Shown here piece by piece: positions 15,676-23,690 of a stretch of 64,000 bases of DNA (position 1 is its first letter; each line of letters opens with the position of its first letter). The translations under genes were made by a program, and so were the position numbers. The notes beneath the pieces were generated by a model. The model did not search any database. It was not told the origin of the DNA and was given only the letters and a program-made list of their open reading frames with translations. Origin of the DNA: Nonomuraea jabiensis (GTDB lineage: Bacteria; Actinomycetota; Actinomycetes; Streptosporangiales; Streptosporangiaceae); assembly GCF_014204795.1 (NCBI RefSeq), contig NZ_JACHMB010000001.1, forward strand, positions 8,010,501 through 8,074,500, written 5' to 3'.

Positions 15676-16896
15676 GTGTCAGGCAGCAGGGCAGCCCGGG
15701 AGCTGGCCGGGGTCGTCCTCGGGATGGCCCTCGGCCTCGTCGAGCTGGTGTTCCTGTGCGTGGCGTGGCCCGCCTGGCTGGTCCCCGCCGCCCGGCCCGC
15801 CGTCGTCCGGGGGCTGGACAGGCTGATGGCGCTGGAGCGGGCCAGGCTGTCCGGCTGGCTCGGGCACGAGGTGGCGCGGCGGGACGGCGGTTACGGCTTC
15901 CTCGCCGTGCGTGCCGCCCTGGGGGTCCTGGGCGGGTACCTGTGCGCGGCGGGCCTCTTCCTCAGCGGGCTCCTGCTGGTCGGCGGCCTGTGGGATCTCG
16001 CCCGGGGGCGGGCCGAGCCGGTGCCGGTGAACCTGCCCGGCGTCCGGATCGTCACCAGCAGCGCCATGCTCGGCCTGACCGGCGGCGCCGTGCTGCTCGC
16101 CCTGGTCGCCCTCCTGACCCTGGCCGTCGGATCGCTCGAACGGCGGCTGGCCGGCCACTTCCTCGGCCCCGGCAGCCACGAGCTGATGCGCCGGCGCATC
16201 GCCGAGCTGACCGCCACCCGCTCCGGCATCGTCCGGGCCGTGGACGACGAGCGGCGGCGGATCGAACGCGACCTCCACGACGGCGTCCAGCAGCGCGGCG
16301 TCGCGCTCGCCATGCTGCTGGGCCGGGCCCGGCACAGCGCCGACCCCGGGGCGACCACCGAGCTGGTCGCCCAGGCGTACGCCGAGTCGCGCCAGCTCCT
16401 CGACGAGCTGCGCAGCGTGGCCTGGCGCATCTACCCGACCGCCCTCGACGAGCTGGGGCTGCGCGCCGCACTGGCGGGCGTCGCCGAGCGGTCGAGCGTA
16501 CCGGTGACCGTGCACTACGGGCTGGCGGGGCGGCCCGTTTCGGAGGTGGAGACCGCGCTCTACTTCGTGGCCCGTGAGGCGATCACCAACGCGATCAAGC
16601 ATGCCGGGGCGCGTGACATCCTGGTCGTGCTGACGGAGGACGAGCGGGCGGTGAGCGTGGTGATCTCGGACGACGGCACGGGCGGGGCCGATCCGGCGGG
16701 TGGCGGGCTGTCGGGGCTGGCGCGGCGGGTGCTGGCGCTGGACGGGGAGTTCACGGTCCGGAGCCCGGCGGGCGGGCCCACCAAGATCGCCGCCACCCTC
16801 CCGAAGACACCGCCCGGCGGCTCCCCCGAGGCGTCGGAGGGCGTCACCGGGCCGCCCGGCGGGTCCGGGGCGGAGGCGGGCTCGTCGTGCGGGTGA
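15676..16896 (+). CDS. NarL-partner sensor histidine kinase (HisKA_3)
   Basis: A kinase of about 406 residues. The N-terminal membrane sensor has about four TM segments (for example VVLGMALGLVELVFLCVAW and AGLFLSGLLLVGGLW). HisKA_3 follows with His201 in ERRRIERDLHDGVQQR, then a HATPase (AREAITNAIKHAGA N box; DDGTGG; GGGLSGLARR). Start: GTG 15676 lies 8 nt after a TAGAAT -10 element (15662-15667), so leaderless initiation is likely; ATG 15625 is an alternative. The GTG of the response regulator overlaps its 3' end by 10 nt. Together they probably control the ABC transporter genes directly upstream. Confidence 0.88.
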   Translation: MSGSRAARELAGVVLGMALGLVELVFLCVAWPAWLVPAARPAVVRGLDRLMALERARLSGWLGHEVARRDGGYGFLAVRAALGVLGGYLCAAGLFLSGLLLVGGLWDLARGRAEPVPVNLPGVRIVTSSAMLGLTGGAVLLALVALLTLAVGSLERRLAGHFLGPGSHELMRRRIAELTATRSGIVRAVDDERRRIERDLHDGVQQRGVALAMLLGRARHSADPGATTELVAQAYAESRQLLDELRSVAWRIYPTALDELGLRAALAGVAERSSVPVTVHYGLAGRPVSEVETALYFVAREAITNAIKHAGARDILVVLTEDERAVSVVISDDGTGGADPAGGGLSGLARRVLALDGEFTVRSPAGGPTKIAATLPKTPPGGSPEASEGVTGPPGGSGAEAGSSCG

Positions 16897-17531
16897 TCCT
16901 GGCCGACGACTCCGTGCTGCTGCGCGAAGGGCTCACCCGGCTGCTCGACGACGCCGGTCACGAGGTGGTCGCCGCCGTCGGCGACGCCCCCGCCCTGCTC
17001 GCCGCCGTCGAGCACCACCGCCCCGACGTGGCCGTGATCGACGTCCGCATGCCGCCCGGCCACAAGGACGACGGCCTCCGGGCGGCCCTGGAGATCCGCG
17101 ACCGCCATCCCGGCGTCGGCGTGCTGGTCCTGTCGCAGTACGTCGAGCAGCACTACGCCGCCAGGCTCATGGCCGGCTCCACGCGGGGCCTCGGCTACCT
17201 CCTCAAGGATCGGGTCTCGGAGGTGGCCGACTTCCTCGACTCGCTCGAACGCGTACGCGCGGGCGGAGCCGCGTTCGACCCCGAGGTGGTGCGGCAGCTC
17301 CTGGCCCGCACCACCCACGCCGACCCGCTGAGCGGCCTGAGCCCGCGCGAGGGCGAGGTGCTGCGGCACCTCGCCCAGGGCTTCGTGAACGCGGCCATCG
17401 CCGAGCGCCTGCACGTCTCGCTCAGCACGGTCGAGAAGCACGTCAACGCCATCGTGGAGAAGCTCGACCTGCCCCGCGACCCCGACTACAGCCGCCGCGT
17501 CCTGGCCATCCTCCGCTACCTGGACACGTGA
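16887..17531 (+). CDS. NarL/LuxR-family response regulator
   Basis: A 214-residue regulator. The receiver has the acidic pair ADDS near residue 6-8, phospho-Asp52 in VAVIDVRMPP and a Lys in YLLKDRV. The C-terminal LuxR helix-turn-helix reads LSPREGEVLRHLAQGFVNAAIAERLHVS. The GTG start gives the canonical MRVILADDS opening. It overlaps the kinase gene by 10 nt, so it should be the cognate partner. Probable targets are the upstream ABC transporter operon or its own promoter. Confidence 0.93.
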   Translation: MRVILADDSVLLREGLTRLLDDAGHEVVAAVGDAPALLAAVEHHRPDVAVIDVRMPPGHKDDGLRAALEIRDRHPGVGVLVLSQYVEQHYAARLMAGSTRGLGYLLKDRVSEVADFLDSLERVRAGGAAFDPEVVRQLLARTTHADPLSGLSPREGEVLRHLAQGFVNAAIAERLHVSLSTVEKHVNAIVEKLDLPRDPDYSRRVLAILRYLDT

Positions 17532-17618
17532 GACCCGGACGGCGTAGGCGTACGGCGGCTGATCGCGGGAGCCCGGCCGTGGCCCATTTGTGACCCGCTA
17601 CCGCCATGATCACAGCCC

Positions 17619-18362
17619 ATGAAGAAAACGATCACGGCCCTGGCTGCCGGCTGCGCCTTTCTGGCGACCGCCACCCCCGCGCAGGCTGCTCCCAAGGACC
17701 CCGTACGAGCTCTGAAGAGCAAGCTGGTCTCCGGGCACGGCGTACGGTTCACCGAGACCACCACCCTCGTCGGAGACGGCAAGGTCAAGCTGCAGAGCCG
17801 TAAGGGAACGTTCCAGTTCGACGCCAAGGGCATCGCCGCCTCGGACATCACGAACAAGACCGGCCCCGCCGAGCCCGAGCGGGCCATCAGCATCGGCAAG
17901 GTCACCTATACCTCGGGCGGCATCTGGGAGGAGCGCCTTCCCGCCGGCAAGACGTGGCTCAAGAGCGGCGGCATGCCCGGAGGCGCCGGCGGTTTCTACG
18001 GGCAGGTCATCAATCCCGCGGAGCCGAAAACGCTGGCCACGCTCATCAAGAAGGGCAAGTTGCGCGGAAGCACCCTCACAGGACAGATCACCTTCAAGGA
18101 ACTGGAGAAGGTGTCGCGCTGGTTCGACGCGTCCATCCCGCTGCGCATGCACGACGACACGAAGGTCGCCTACACCCTCACCCTCACCTCGGCCGGTCTG
18201 GTGAGCAGGGTGAAGAGCTCGTACGCGGCGACAGGGGTATTCGACAAGAGCGGCTTCGACGGCAAGACGATCACGATCGACAGCCGTTTCACCGGGTGGG
18301 GCGCCAAGGTGTCGATCAAGGCGCCGGACCCCGACACGGTGACCACCGACGCGGGTTCCTGA
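17619..18362 (+). CDS. Secreted protein, LppX/LolA-like fold suspected
   Basis: A 247-residue exported protein. The Sec signal peptide (MKKTITALAAGCAFLATATPAQA, cleavage after AQA near residue 23) lacks a lipobox Cys. The mature part alternates beta-strand-like segments (TETTTLVGDGKVKLQSRKGTF, AYTLTLTSAGLVSRVKSSYA) around a long middle section, as in LppX/LprAFG or LolA-like lipid-binding proteins. Similar proteins are common in actinomycetes. Ligand and role are unknown. It is monocistronic; the downstream DNA holds a pseudogene on the opposite strand. Confidence 0.75.
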   Translation: MKKTITALAAGCAFLATATPAQAAPKDPVRALKSKLVSGHGVRFTETTTLVGDGKVKLQSRKGTFQFDAKGIAASDITNKTGPAEPERAISIGKVTYTSGGIWEERLPAGKTWLKSGGMPGGAGGFYGQVINPAEPKTLATLIKKGKLRGSTLTGQITFKELEKVSRWFDASIPLRMHDDTKVAYTLTLTSAGLVSRVKSSYAATGVFDKSGFDGKTITIDSRFTGWGAKVSIKAPDPDTVTTDAGS

Positions 18363-18451
18363 GCGCCGCCGCCGGCCGGCCGGTCCTCGGCGGAGCCCGC
18401 CACGGGCCGGCTGTCCGCGATGCGCAGTCCGGCGGACAGCCGGGGCCGCGG

Positions 18452-18875
18452 CCAGAACGCCATGTGGGCCAGCCAGTGCCCCAGCAGCGCAGCATCCCCG
18501 GAGACCTTCACCCGGGCGTCGTCGAGAGGAAGGCGGCGGGAGCACACCAGCATGAGGTCCGCGACGGCCCCCGACACCACCGCGCCCGCTTCCACCAGCC
18601 CGTGCTCCCACCACCACCCCCCGGGCTCCTCCTGACGATCACCCAGCCGTCGCCCCCGTCCGGCCGTACCCCGGCCGCTCGCCCCGGCCGCGCAGCTCCA
18701 CCAGGCTCGGCTTCAGCGACTCCGAACCCGGGGAGGCCGGCATCTCCATGCCCTCGGTGATCACCTCGGCCGCGAGGTCGTCGGCGATCCCGAACGCGGC
18801 CCCCGTCGTGGCTGCCGCGTCGTAGTGGTGGACGGCGGTGTCGCACAGCATCCTGCGCGGCCCGGCTGGACCTGC
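18452..18875 (-). pseudogene. Mycothiol-dependent maleylpyruvate isomerase-like remnant
   Basis: Minus-strand remnant of a TIGR03083/MDMPI-type protein. The order of fragments is: LCDTAVHHYDAAATTG ... SLVELRGRGERPGYGRTG in one frame (about 18875-18657); GDGWVIVRRSP in a second; and WWWEHGLVEAGAVVSGAVADL ... GHWLAHMAFW in a third (to about 18452). Each switch is repaired by adding one base to a C-run on the plus strand (18653-18657 and 18617-18622). The N-terminal half is missing: the remnant abuts the stop of the MFS gene at 18878. No stop closes the last frame. A truncated, decayed gene is most likely; homopolymer sequencing error alone cannot explain the missing half. Confidence 0.78.
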
Positions 18876-18877
18876 TC

Positions 18878-20197
18878 TCACCTTGAGCGGCGGGTCATGA
18901 GGACGGCGACGATCGCCAGCGCCAGCCAGGCCGAGGTGAGCCCGATCAGCCAGGCCCAGCCCGCGTGCCCGTACACGACGCCGCCCGCGGTGCCGCCGAG
19001 GCCGCTGCCCAGGTAGTAGCAGAGGGTGTAGACGCCGGCCGCGCGGCCCCGGGCGCTCGGGGGCGCCTCGGCGGCGACCCAGGCGTTGGCGATGGCGTGC
19101 GCGGCGAAGAACCCGGCGGTCAGTACGGCGAACCCGGCCGCGACGAGCGGCAGCGACGTGTGCGCGGTGAGCACGGAGCCCGCCACTGTCACGGCGAGGG
19201 CCGTGACCAGCGCCTTCGTCCAGCCGAGCCGTTGCGCCAGGCGCCCGGCGGCGGCCGAGGAGGCGGTGCCCATGGCGTAGGAGAGGAAGACGAGGGAGGC
19301 CGCGGCGGGGGCGAGCGACAGGGGAGGGGCGGCCAGGCGGAACCCGGCGGCGTTGTAGAGCGCGACGAACGCCCCCGTGGCCAGCGCTCCCACGGTGAAC
19401 GGCCCGACCAGCCCGGCCCCGAGCCGAGCCCTCCGGACGGGCCCGGCCTCCGGCGATCCGCTCTCCGGGGACCGTGGCCCGCGCCCTGCCGGCTGCGGTC
19501 CGCTCTCCGGGGACCGTGACCCGCGCCCCGGGGGCTGCGGTCCACTCTCCCGGGCCCCTGGCCCGCGCCCTGGGGTCTCCGATCCGAGCTCGGTGACCTC
19601 CGATCCGGGCTGCGGGGCTTGGTCGCGCGGGAGGGTGAGGGCCGCGAAGAGCGCGCACAGCAGGGACAGCACCGCCACCGCCAGCAGCGCTCCGTGCCAC
19701 CCCATCGGCCCGGCGGCGAACCCGGCGCCGAGCCGGCCCAGCATCCCGCCGACCGAGTTCCCCGCGATCATGGCCCCCACCGCGGCGGGCAGCCGTGCCG
19801 TACCGACCGCATCGGCCAGGTACGCCGCCGCGACCCCGGCGAACCCCGCGACCGCCACCCCCTGCACCGCCCGCATCACCAGCAGGACGGAGAAGGAAGG
19901 GGCCAGCGGCAGCAGCAGCCCGATGATCGCGGAGGCCAGCACGGACCAGACGATCACCCTACGCCGCCCCACCAGCCCGGCGAGCCACGCCACCGGCAGC
20001 ACGGCCACGGCCAGCGCCCCGGTGGCCACCCCGATGGTCAAAGAAGCGCTGCCCGGATCCAGCCGGAACCCGGCGGCGAGCTGCGGCAGCACGGGCTGCG
20101 GCGCGTACAGCAGAGCGAAGGACGACACCCCGGCCGCGGCCACAGCCGCACTGACCCGCCGCGTGTCACGAACCGGAGGAGCCTCGAGAACCACCAC
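18878..20197 (-). CDS. MFS transporter
   Basis: A major facilitator protein of about 439 residues with 12 predicted TM segments, close to the YnfM/CynX-like drug or metabolite exporter group (ALLYAPQPVLPQLAAGF at the first helix). GTG 20197 is chosen because TAGCGT lies 7 nt upstream with no Shine-Dalgarno (leaderless); a TTG at 20215 is unlikely. The central cytoplasmic loop is expanded by a Gly/Pro/Arg repeat encoded by a 42-bp minisatellite (19459-19584). Divergently arranged with a LysR regulator gene 64 bp away, which probably controls it. Substrate unknown. Confidence 0.9.
   Translation of the reverse strand: MVVLEAPPVRDTRRVSAAVAAAGVSSFALLYAPQPVLPQLAAGFRLDPGSASLTIGVATGALAVAVLPVAWLAGLVGRRRVIVWSVLASAIIGLLLPLAPSFSVLLVMRAVQGVAVAGFAGVAAAYLADAVGTARLPAAVGAMIAGNSVGGMLGRLGAGFAAGPMGWHGALLAVAVLSLLCALFAALTLPRDQAPQPGSEVTELGSETPGRGPGARESGPQPPGRGSRSPESGPQPAGRGPRSPESGSPEAGPVRRARLGAGLVGPFTVGALATGAFVALYNAAGFRLAAPPLSLAPAAASLVFLSYAMGTASSAAAGRLAQRLGWTKALVTALAVTVAGSVLTAHTSLPLVAAGFAVLTAGFFAAHAIANAWVAAEAPPSARGRAAGVYTLCYYLGSGLGGTAGGVVYGHAGWAWLIGLTSAWLALAIVAVLMTRRSR
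19459..19584. repeat. 42-bp minisatellite in MFS gene, three units
   Basis: Three consecutive 42-bp units (19459-19500, 19501-19542, 19543-19584). The first two differ by about three bases and the third is more diverged. The period is a multiple of 3, so the reading frame is kept; each unit encodes 14 residues of the type ESGPQPAGRGPRSP in the loop between the two six-helix halves of the transporter. Confidence 0.88.
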
Positions 20198-20260
20198 GCC
20201 TGCAACGCTAAGCAAGGCTAATAAATACGTCTAATGCGGGAATAGGCGATAATTCATACC
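20198..20260. promoter_or_regulatory. Divergent MFS/LysR promoter region
   Basis: A 63-bp AT-rich island. Plus strand: GATAAT at 20248-20253, 7 nt before the GTG of the LysR gene. Minus strand: TAGCGT at 20210-20205, 7 nt before the GTG of the MFS gene. Both fit leaderless transcripts. A LysR site probably lies in the AT-rich stretch 20221-20247, but I see no clear T-N11-A palindrome. Confidence 0.55.
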
Positions 20261-21217
20261 GTGATGGATGAATCGGCTGACGAACGGCTGGCAGCCCGGC
20301 TGGCGCCCGCGCTCGCCCTGCTGGCCGCCGTGGGCGAGACGGGTCACGTGACGCGCGCCGCCGAACTGCTCGGCATCCCGCAGCCCACGGCCAGCCGCCG
20401 CCTCGCCGCCCTCGCGGACCTGGTCGGCGCGCCGCTCGTCGTACCCTCCGGCCGTGGCATCCGCCTGACCCGGGCGGGCCGCACCCTTGCCGCCGCCTCC
20501 GCCCGCACCCTCACCGCGATGGCCGCCGCCGCCCGCGAGGTACGCGAGGAGATCGACCCGGCCTCGGGCCGCATCGTCCTGGGCTTCCTCCACCTGCTGG
20601 GGCGTACCCTCGTGCCGTCCCTCATCGGCGGCTTCCGCGAGCGCCACCCCGGCATCCGCTTCAGCCTGGTGCAGGGCTCGCGCCACGACATGATCGAGGA
20701 GCTCCGCGAGGGCCGCATCGACCTGGTGTTCGTCGCACCCATGCCCGTGGACGCCCCCGACCTCGCCGGCGCTCCCCTCGCCGACCAGGAGCTGGTCCTG
20801 TCCGTGCCTCCGACCCACCGGCTCGCGGCGCGGGCGCGGGTGCGTGCGGCGGAGCTGGCGGGGGAGGAGCTGGTGACGCTGGAGCCGGGGTACGGCCTGC
20901 GCCAGATCACCGACGACCTGTGCGCGGCGGCGGGGTTCGAGCCGAGGATCGCGTTCGAGGGCCAGGAGACGGAGACCGTACGCGGGCTGGTGGCGGCCGG
21001 GCTCGGCGTCGCCGTCCTGCCCCGCTCCACCCACCCCGCGGCGGACGCGACCGTGACCGGCGTGGTGGAGATCCCGCTGTCCCCGCCCCTGTACCGGACC
21101 ATCGGGGTGAGCTGGCTCCGGGACGCGCGCCTTCCGCTGGCCGTACGCGCCTTCCGGGACCACGCCCGCGCCGGCACCACCGACCTGGGCCCGGGCTTCC
21201 GCCCCGCCACCCCCTGA
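20261..21217 (+). CDS. LysR-family transcription regulator
   Basis: A 318-residue LTTR. N-terminal winged helix (LAAVGETGHVTRAAELLGIPQPTASRRLAALADLVGAPL, residues about 20-60), linker helix, then the periplasmic-binding-like effector domain (GRIVLGFLHLLGRTLVPSLIGGF, and further VFVAPMPVDAPDL). It begins at GTG 20261 right behind a -10 element; ATG 20264 is an in-frame alternative. Divergent to the MFS exporter, the standard layout for an LTTR and its target, so effector-induced activation of export is a reasonable inference. Confidence 0.92.
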   Translation: MMDESADERLAARLAPALALLAAVGETGHVTRAAELLGIPQPTASRRLAALADLVGAPLVVPSGRGIRLTRAGRTLAAASARTLTAMAAAAREVREEIDPASGRIVLGFLHLLGRTLVPSLIGGFRERHPGIRFSLVQGSRHDMIEELREGRIDLVFVAPMPVDAPDLAGAPLADQELVLSVPPTHRLAARARVRAAELAGEELVTLEPGYGLRQITDDLCAAAGFEPRIAFEGQETETVRGLVAAGLGVAVLPRSTHPAADATVTGVVEIPLSPPLYRTIGVSWLRDARLPLAVRAFRDHARAGTTDLGPGFRPATP

Positions 21218-21237
21218 ACCCCGTCAGACTGGTGGCC

Positions 21238-22023
21238 ATGAAACACGATGGCGATGCCGGCGTGCCGGGTTCGTTGGCGAGGGTGCTCGCGGACGTGACC
21301 GCCGAGCGGGTGGCCCAGGACGTGCGGTGGGGCATGCAGCTCCTGCCCGACGGCACCGGGCACGAGGGGGCGGTGGCCGAGTCCGGCCGGGCCAGGTCCG
21401 AGACGGAAGCGGCGGCCGAGGCCGGGACGCTGACGTGGCGGCACGTTCTTGCGGAGGAGGTGCTGGAGGCGTTCGCGGAGTCGGACCCGGAGCGGTTGCG
21501 CGCCGAGCTGATCCAGGTGGCCGCCGTCGCCGTCAAATGGGCCCAGGCGCTCGACCGCCGCGCACCCCTCACCTCCGTTCAAGGGCTGCCGAGGGAACGT
21601 TTCCGGGCGATCGTGGACGTGCACGTGCTCCTCCTCCGCGACTCCAAGGTGCTGCTCGGCAGGCGGGCCGGCACCGGGTACGGCGACGGGCTGTGGCACC
21701 TGCCCTCGGGGCACCTCGAAGCGGGCGAATCGGCGACCGAGGCGGCCGTCAGGGAGGCGGGCGAGGAGGTCGGCGTGACCATCGACCCGGCGGACCTCAG
21801 GTTCGTCCATGTCATGCACCGGGCCCCGGAACGCGTCGGCCTCTTCTTCGCCGCCGACACGTGGAGCGGCGAGCCGTACAACGCCGAACCAGACAAATGC
21901 TCCGAGATCGCCTGGTGGCCCCTGGACGGCCTGCCCCGCGACATGGTCGGCTATCCGGCGGCGGCCATCGCCAACGTCGTGAACAGCGTGCCCTACGCCC
22001 TGCACGAATGGTCTGCACGTTGA
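21238..22023 (+). CDS. MazG-like domain fused to Nudix hydrolase
   Basis: A 261-residue protein with two parts. Residues about 10-110 (SLARVLADVTAERVAQDVRWGMQ ... TWRHVLAEEVLEAFAESDPERLRAEL) resemble the small helical MazG-like proteins of actinomycetes. Residues about 122-255 are a Nudix domain whose box fits GX5EX7REUXEEXGU (from GHLEAGE to REAGEEVGV). Both domain types clear unwanted nucleotides, so a fused housekeeping pyrophosphatase is plausible, with substrate unknown. It starts at ATG 21238, 20 nt after the LysR stop, with a CAGACT element 7 nt upstream. The C-terminus (WWPLDGLPRDMVGYPAAAI) matches Nudix family tails. Confidence 0.87.
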   Translation: MKHDGDAGVPGSLARVLADVTAERVAQDVRWGMQLLPDGTGHEGAVAESGRARSETEAAAEAGTLTWRHVLAEEVLEAFAESDPERLRAELIQVAAVAVKWAQALDRRAPLTSVQGLPRERFRAIVDVHVLLLRDSKVLLGRRAGTGYGDGLWHLPSGHLEAGESATEAAVREAGEEVGVTIDPADLRFVHVMHRAPERVGLFFAADTWSGEPYNAEPDKCSEIAWWPLDGLPRDMVGYPAAAIANVVNSVPYALHEWSAR

Positions 22024-22032
22024 CGATGCGCC

Positions 22033-22317
22033 CCGATCGCCGACCACACCGAGCGCATCCCCCACAACGTCGACCTCGCGGAGGACCGCCGGCTGCGGCG
22101 GGCGCCGGAGTCGTGGCAGCCGCGCTTCCTGCGGTGGTGGTCGGAGCTGGGCCCCGCGCTGCCCACCCAGGACGGCCTCCCGCGACCGTTGGCTGCCGAC
22201 GGCGCGCATCAGCGCCTGGACGCGTGCCCCACGAGCCGGGGAAGATCGCGGCCTGGGTGGCGCCGCCCCGCAACGGCATCAACGGCCGTCCGTTCGACTA
22301 CGAGTACGTCCACCCGA
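22033..22317 (+). pseudogene. boxB (benzoyl-CoA epoxidase) remnant
   Basis: Two fragments of a BoxB-like protein on the plus strand. N-terminal piece (22033 to about 22188): text of the type ERIPHNVDLAEDRRLRRAPE followed by SWQPRFLRWWSELGP, matching the BoxB start. C-terminal piece (about 22227-22317), in another frame: EPGKIAAWVAPPRNGINGRP and FDYEYV, like the BoxB end. About 400 internal residues are gone, so this is a deletion remnant. It fills most of the 22024-22389 gap between genes. A benzoate-CoA-ligase-like gene survives intact at 28283-29848, consistent with partial loss of an aerobic benzoyl-CoA (box) pathway. Identification is from memory of the family. Confidence 0.65.
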
Positions 22318-22389
22318 GACGTCCTGATCGGAGCGGATCCCGCGGGGAGCGGGGGCGTGACCTGGCCCACAGGGTGTTATCTTGCCTGC

Positions 22390-23352
22390 GTGGCGGGCGT
22401 GGACGGTGACGGGCTGACGGAGGCCTTTCTGCGCGAGCCGCGGCGCTATACCAGCCACCAGGTGGCCTACATGGCAGGGGTGCCGGTCTACCGCGCGCGG
22501 CGCTACTGGCGTGCCCTGGGGTTCGCGAACGTGGCCGATGACGCGGTCGAGTTCACCGACTCCGACGTGGAGGCGCTCAGGACGATGCTCGGGCTGGTCA
22601 GCTCGGGCGTCTACGACGAGGAGCACATGCTGCTCGTCGCGCGCTCGATCGGCAGCGCGACGGCCCGGCTGGCCGAGTCGCAGGCCGAGCTGGGCGTCGA
22701 GGCGCTCGACCAGTCCGGGGTGCCGCTGGCCGAACGCCCGCGCGCCTGGCGCCGGCGGGCCGAGCGGGTGGTGCCCGACCTGGCGCGCCTGCTGGTCTAC
22801 GCCTGGCAGCGCCAGCTCGCCGCCGCCGCGGGGCGCATCGCCGAGCAGGACATGAGCGCCGTACGCCTGGCCGTCGGCTTCGCCGACCTGGTCGCGTTCA
22901 CCCGGCTGAGCAGGCAGATCACGGGGAGCGAGCTGTCCAGGCTGATCGACAGGTTCGAGGGGCGCTCGGCCGACATCGTGACCTCCACCGGCGGGCGGGT
23001 GGTCAAGACGCTGGGCGACTCGGTGCTGTTCGTGGCCGACGAGTCGCACGTCGTGGCCGAGATCGCGCTGCGGCTGGTGGAGACGCACGCGAAGATCAAG
23101 GACATGCCGGAGCTGCGGGTGGGGCTGGCGGCGGGGCCGGTGATCTGGCGCATGGGGGACGTCTTCGGCACCACGGTCAACCTCGCCAGCCGGCTCACGG
23201 CGCTGTCGCTGCCGGGGACGATCCTGGCGGATCCGCAGTTCGCCGAGGACCTGGAGGGGGACCGGGCGTTCCGGCTGCGGCCCGTCAACCGGCTGTCGGT
23301 CCGCGGCCTCGGCGAACTGGCCCCGTTCACGGTCACCCGCGCCGGCTCCTGA
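22390..23352 (+). CDS. Class III adenylate cyclase, Rv1264-like regulatory domain
   Basis: A cyclase of about 320 residues. The N-terminal 160 residues (YTSHQVAYMAGVPVYRARRYWRALGF ... FTDSDVEAL) match the helical autoinhibitory domain of mycobacterial Rv1264, which senses pH. The C-terminal catalytic domain has VGFADLVAFTRLS (first metal Asp), KTLGDSVLFVAD (substrate Lys and second Asp) and FGTTVNLASRL (transition-state Asn/Arg, with Thr in the purine-selecting position). Makes cAMP in the cytoplasm. Start: GTG 22390 sits 6 nt after TATCTT (22378-22383), so it is leaderless; the open frame upstream runs into boxB debris and is not coding. Confidence 0.9.
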   Translation: MAGVDGDGLTEAFLREPRRYTSHQVAYMAGVPVYRARRYWRALGFANVADDAVEFTDSDVEALRTMLGLVSSGVYDEEHMLLVARSIGSATARLAESQAELGVEALDQSGVPLAERPRAWRRRAERVVPDLARLLVYAWQRQLAAAAGRIAEQDMSAVRLAVGFADLVAFTRLSRQITGSELSRLIDRFEGRSADIVTSTGGRVVKTLGDSVLFVADESHVVAEIALRLVETHAKIKDMPELRVGLAAGPVIWRMGDVFGTTVNLASRLTALSLPGTILADPQFAEDLEGDRAFRLRPVNRLSVRGLGELAPFTVTRAGS

Positions 23353-23690
23353 CCCCACCCCCCCCCGCCCTTTTCGCCGACTCCCGGGCATCTGCGCGCC
23401 GCCCGGGGTGACGCGACAGAGCCGAACGCCGCCGACCTGCGCCCCGGCGTCGGACGGCGTCACGATGTCGGGGCGATGTGGGGCGTTGGGCGGGGTCAGG
23501 GCGTCGGGCGCGGATGGGCGTCCTGGCCGGGGCGGCGCGCGCTGTCGCGTGGGGCTGCGCCGGTGGCGGGGTGCTGGGGCGCGCTGGGGGATTGGGGGTG
23601 TGGGCGGCGGTCGTTGGCGGGGGTGGGCAACCTGGGGTTGCGGTCGATGCGTCACTACCGGCAGCAGGCTCTCATGAGAGGCGTATCAAG
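23353..23690. other. Gene-free spacer with weak hairpin and G-quadruplex motif
   Basis: This 338-bp spacer has no convincing gene. Next to the cyclase stop is a C-run and a hairpin with 7-bp arms (CCCGGGC ... GCCCGGG, 23383-23407), a possible terminator. Further on the plus strand is strongly G-biased; 23576-23604 has four G-runs with loops CGCGCT, ATT and TGT, a canonical G-quadruplex motif 87 bp before the ECF sigma start. GAGAGG at 23676-23681 is the probable sigma-gene ribosome site. Confidence 0.6.

Noticed and set aside
13930-16896. One ATPase-to-kinase fusion protein of 988 residues
   Set aside because: The middle 270 residues are the permease gene read in the wrong frame, while the permease itself is intact in its own frame. 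A lost stop codon explains it better.
18363-18451. Continuation of the mycothiol-enzyme frame to 18170
   Set aside because: Past the HMAFW segment the frame is antisense to the secreted protein gene and has lost family similarity.
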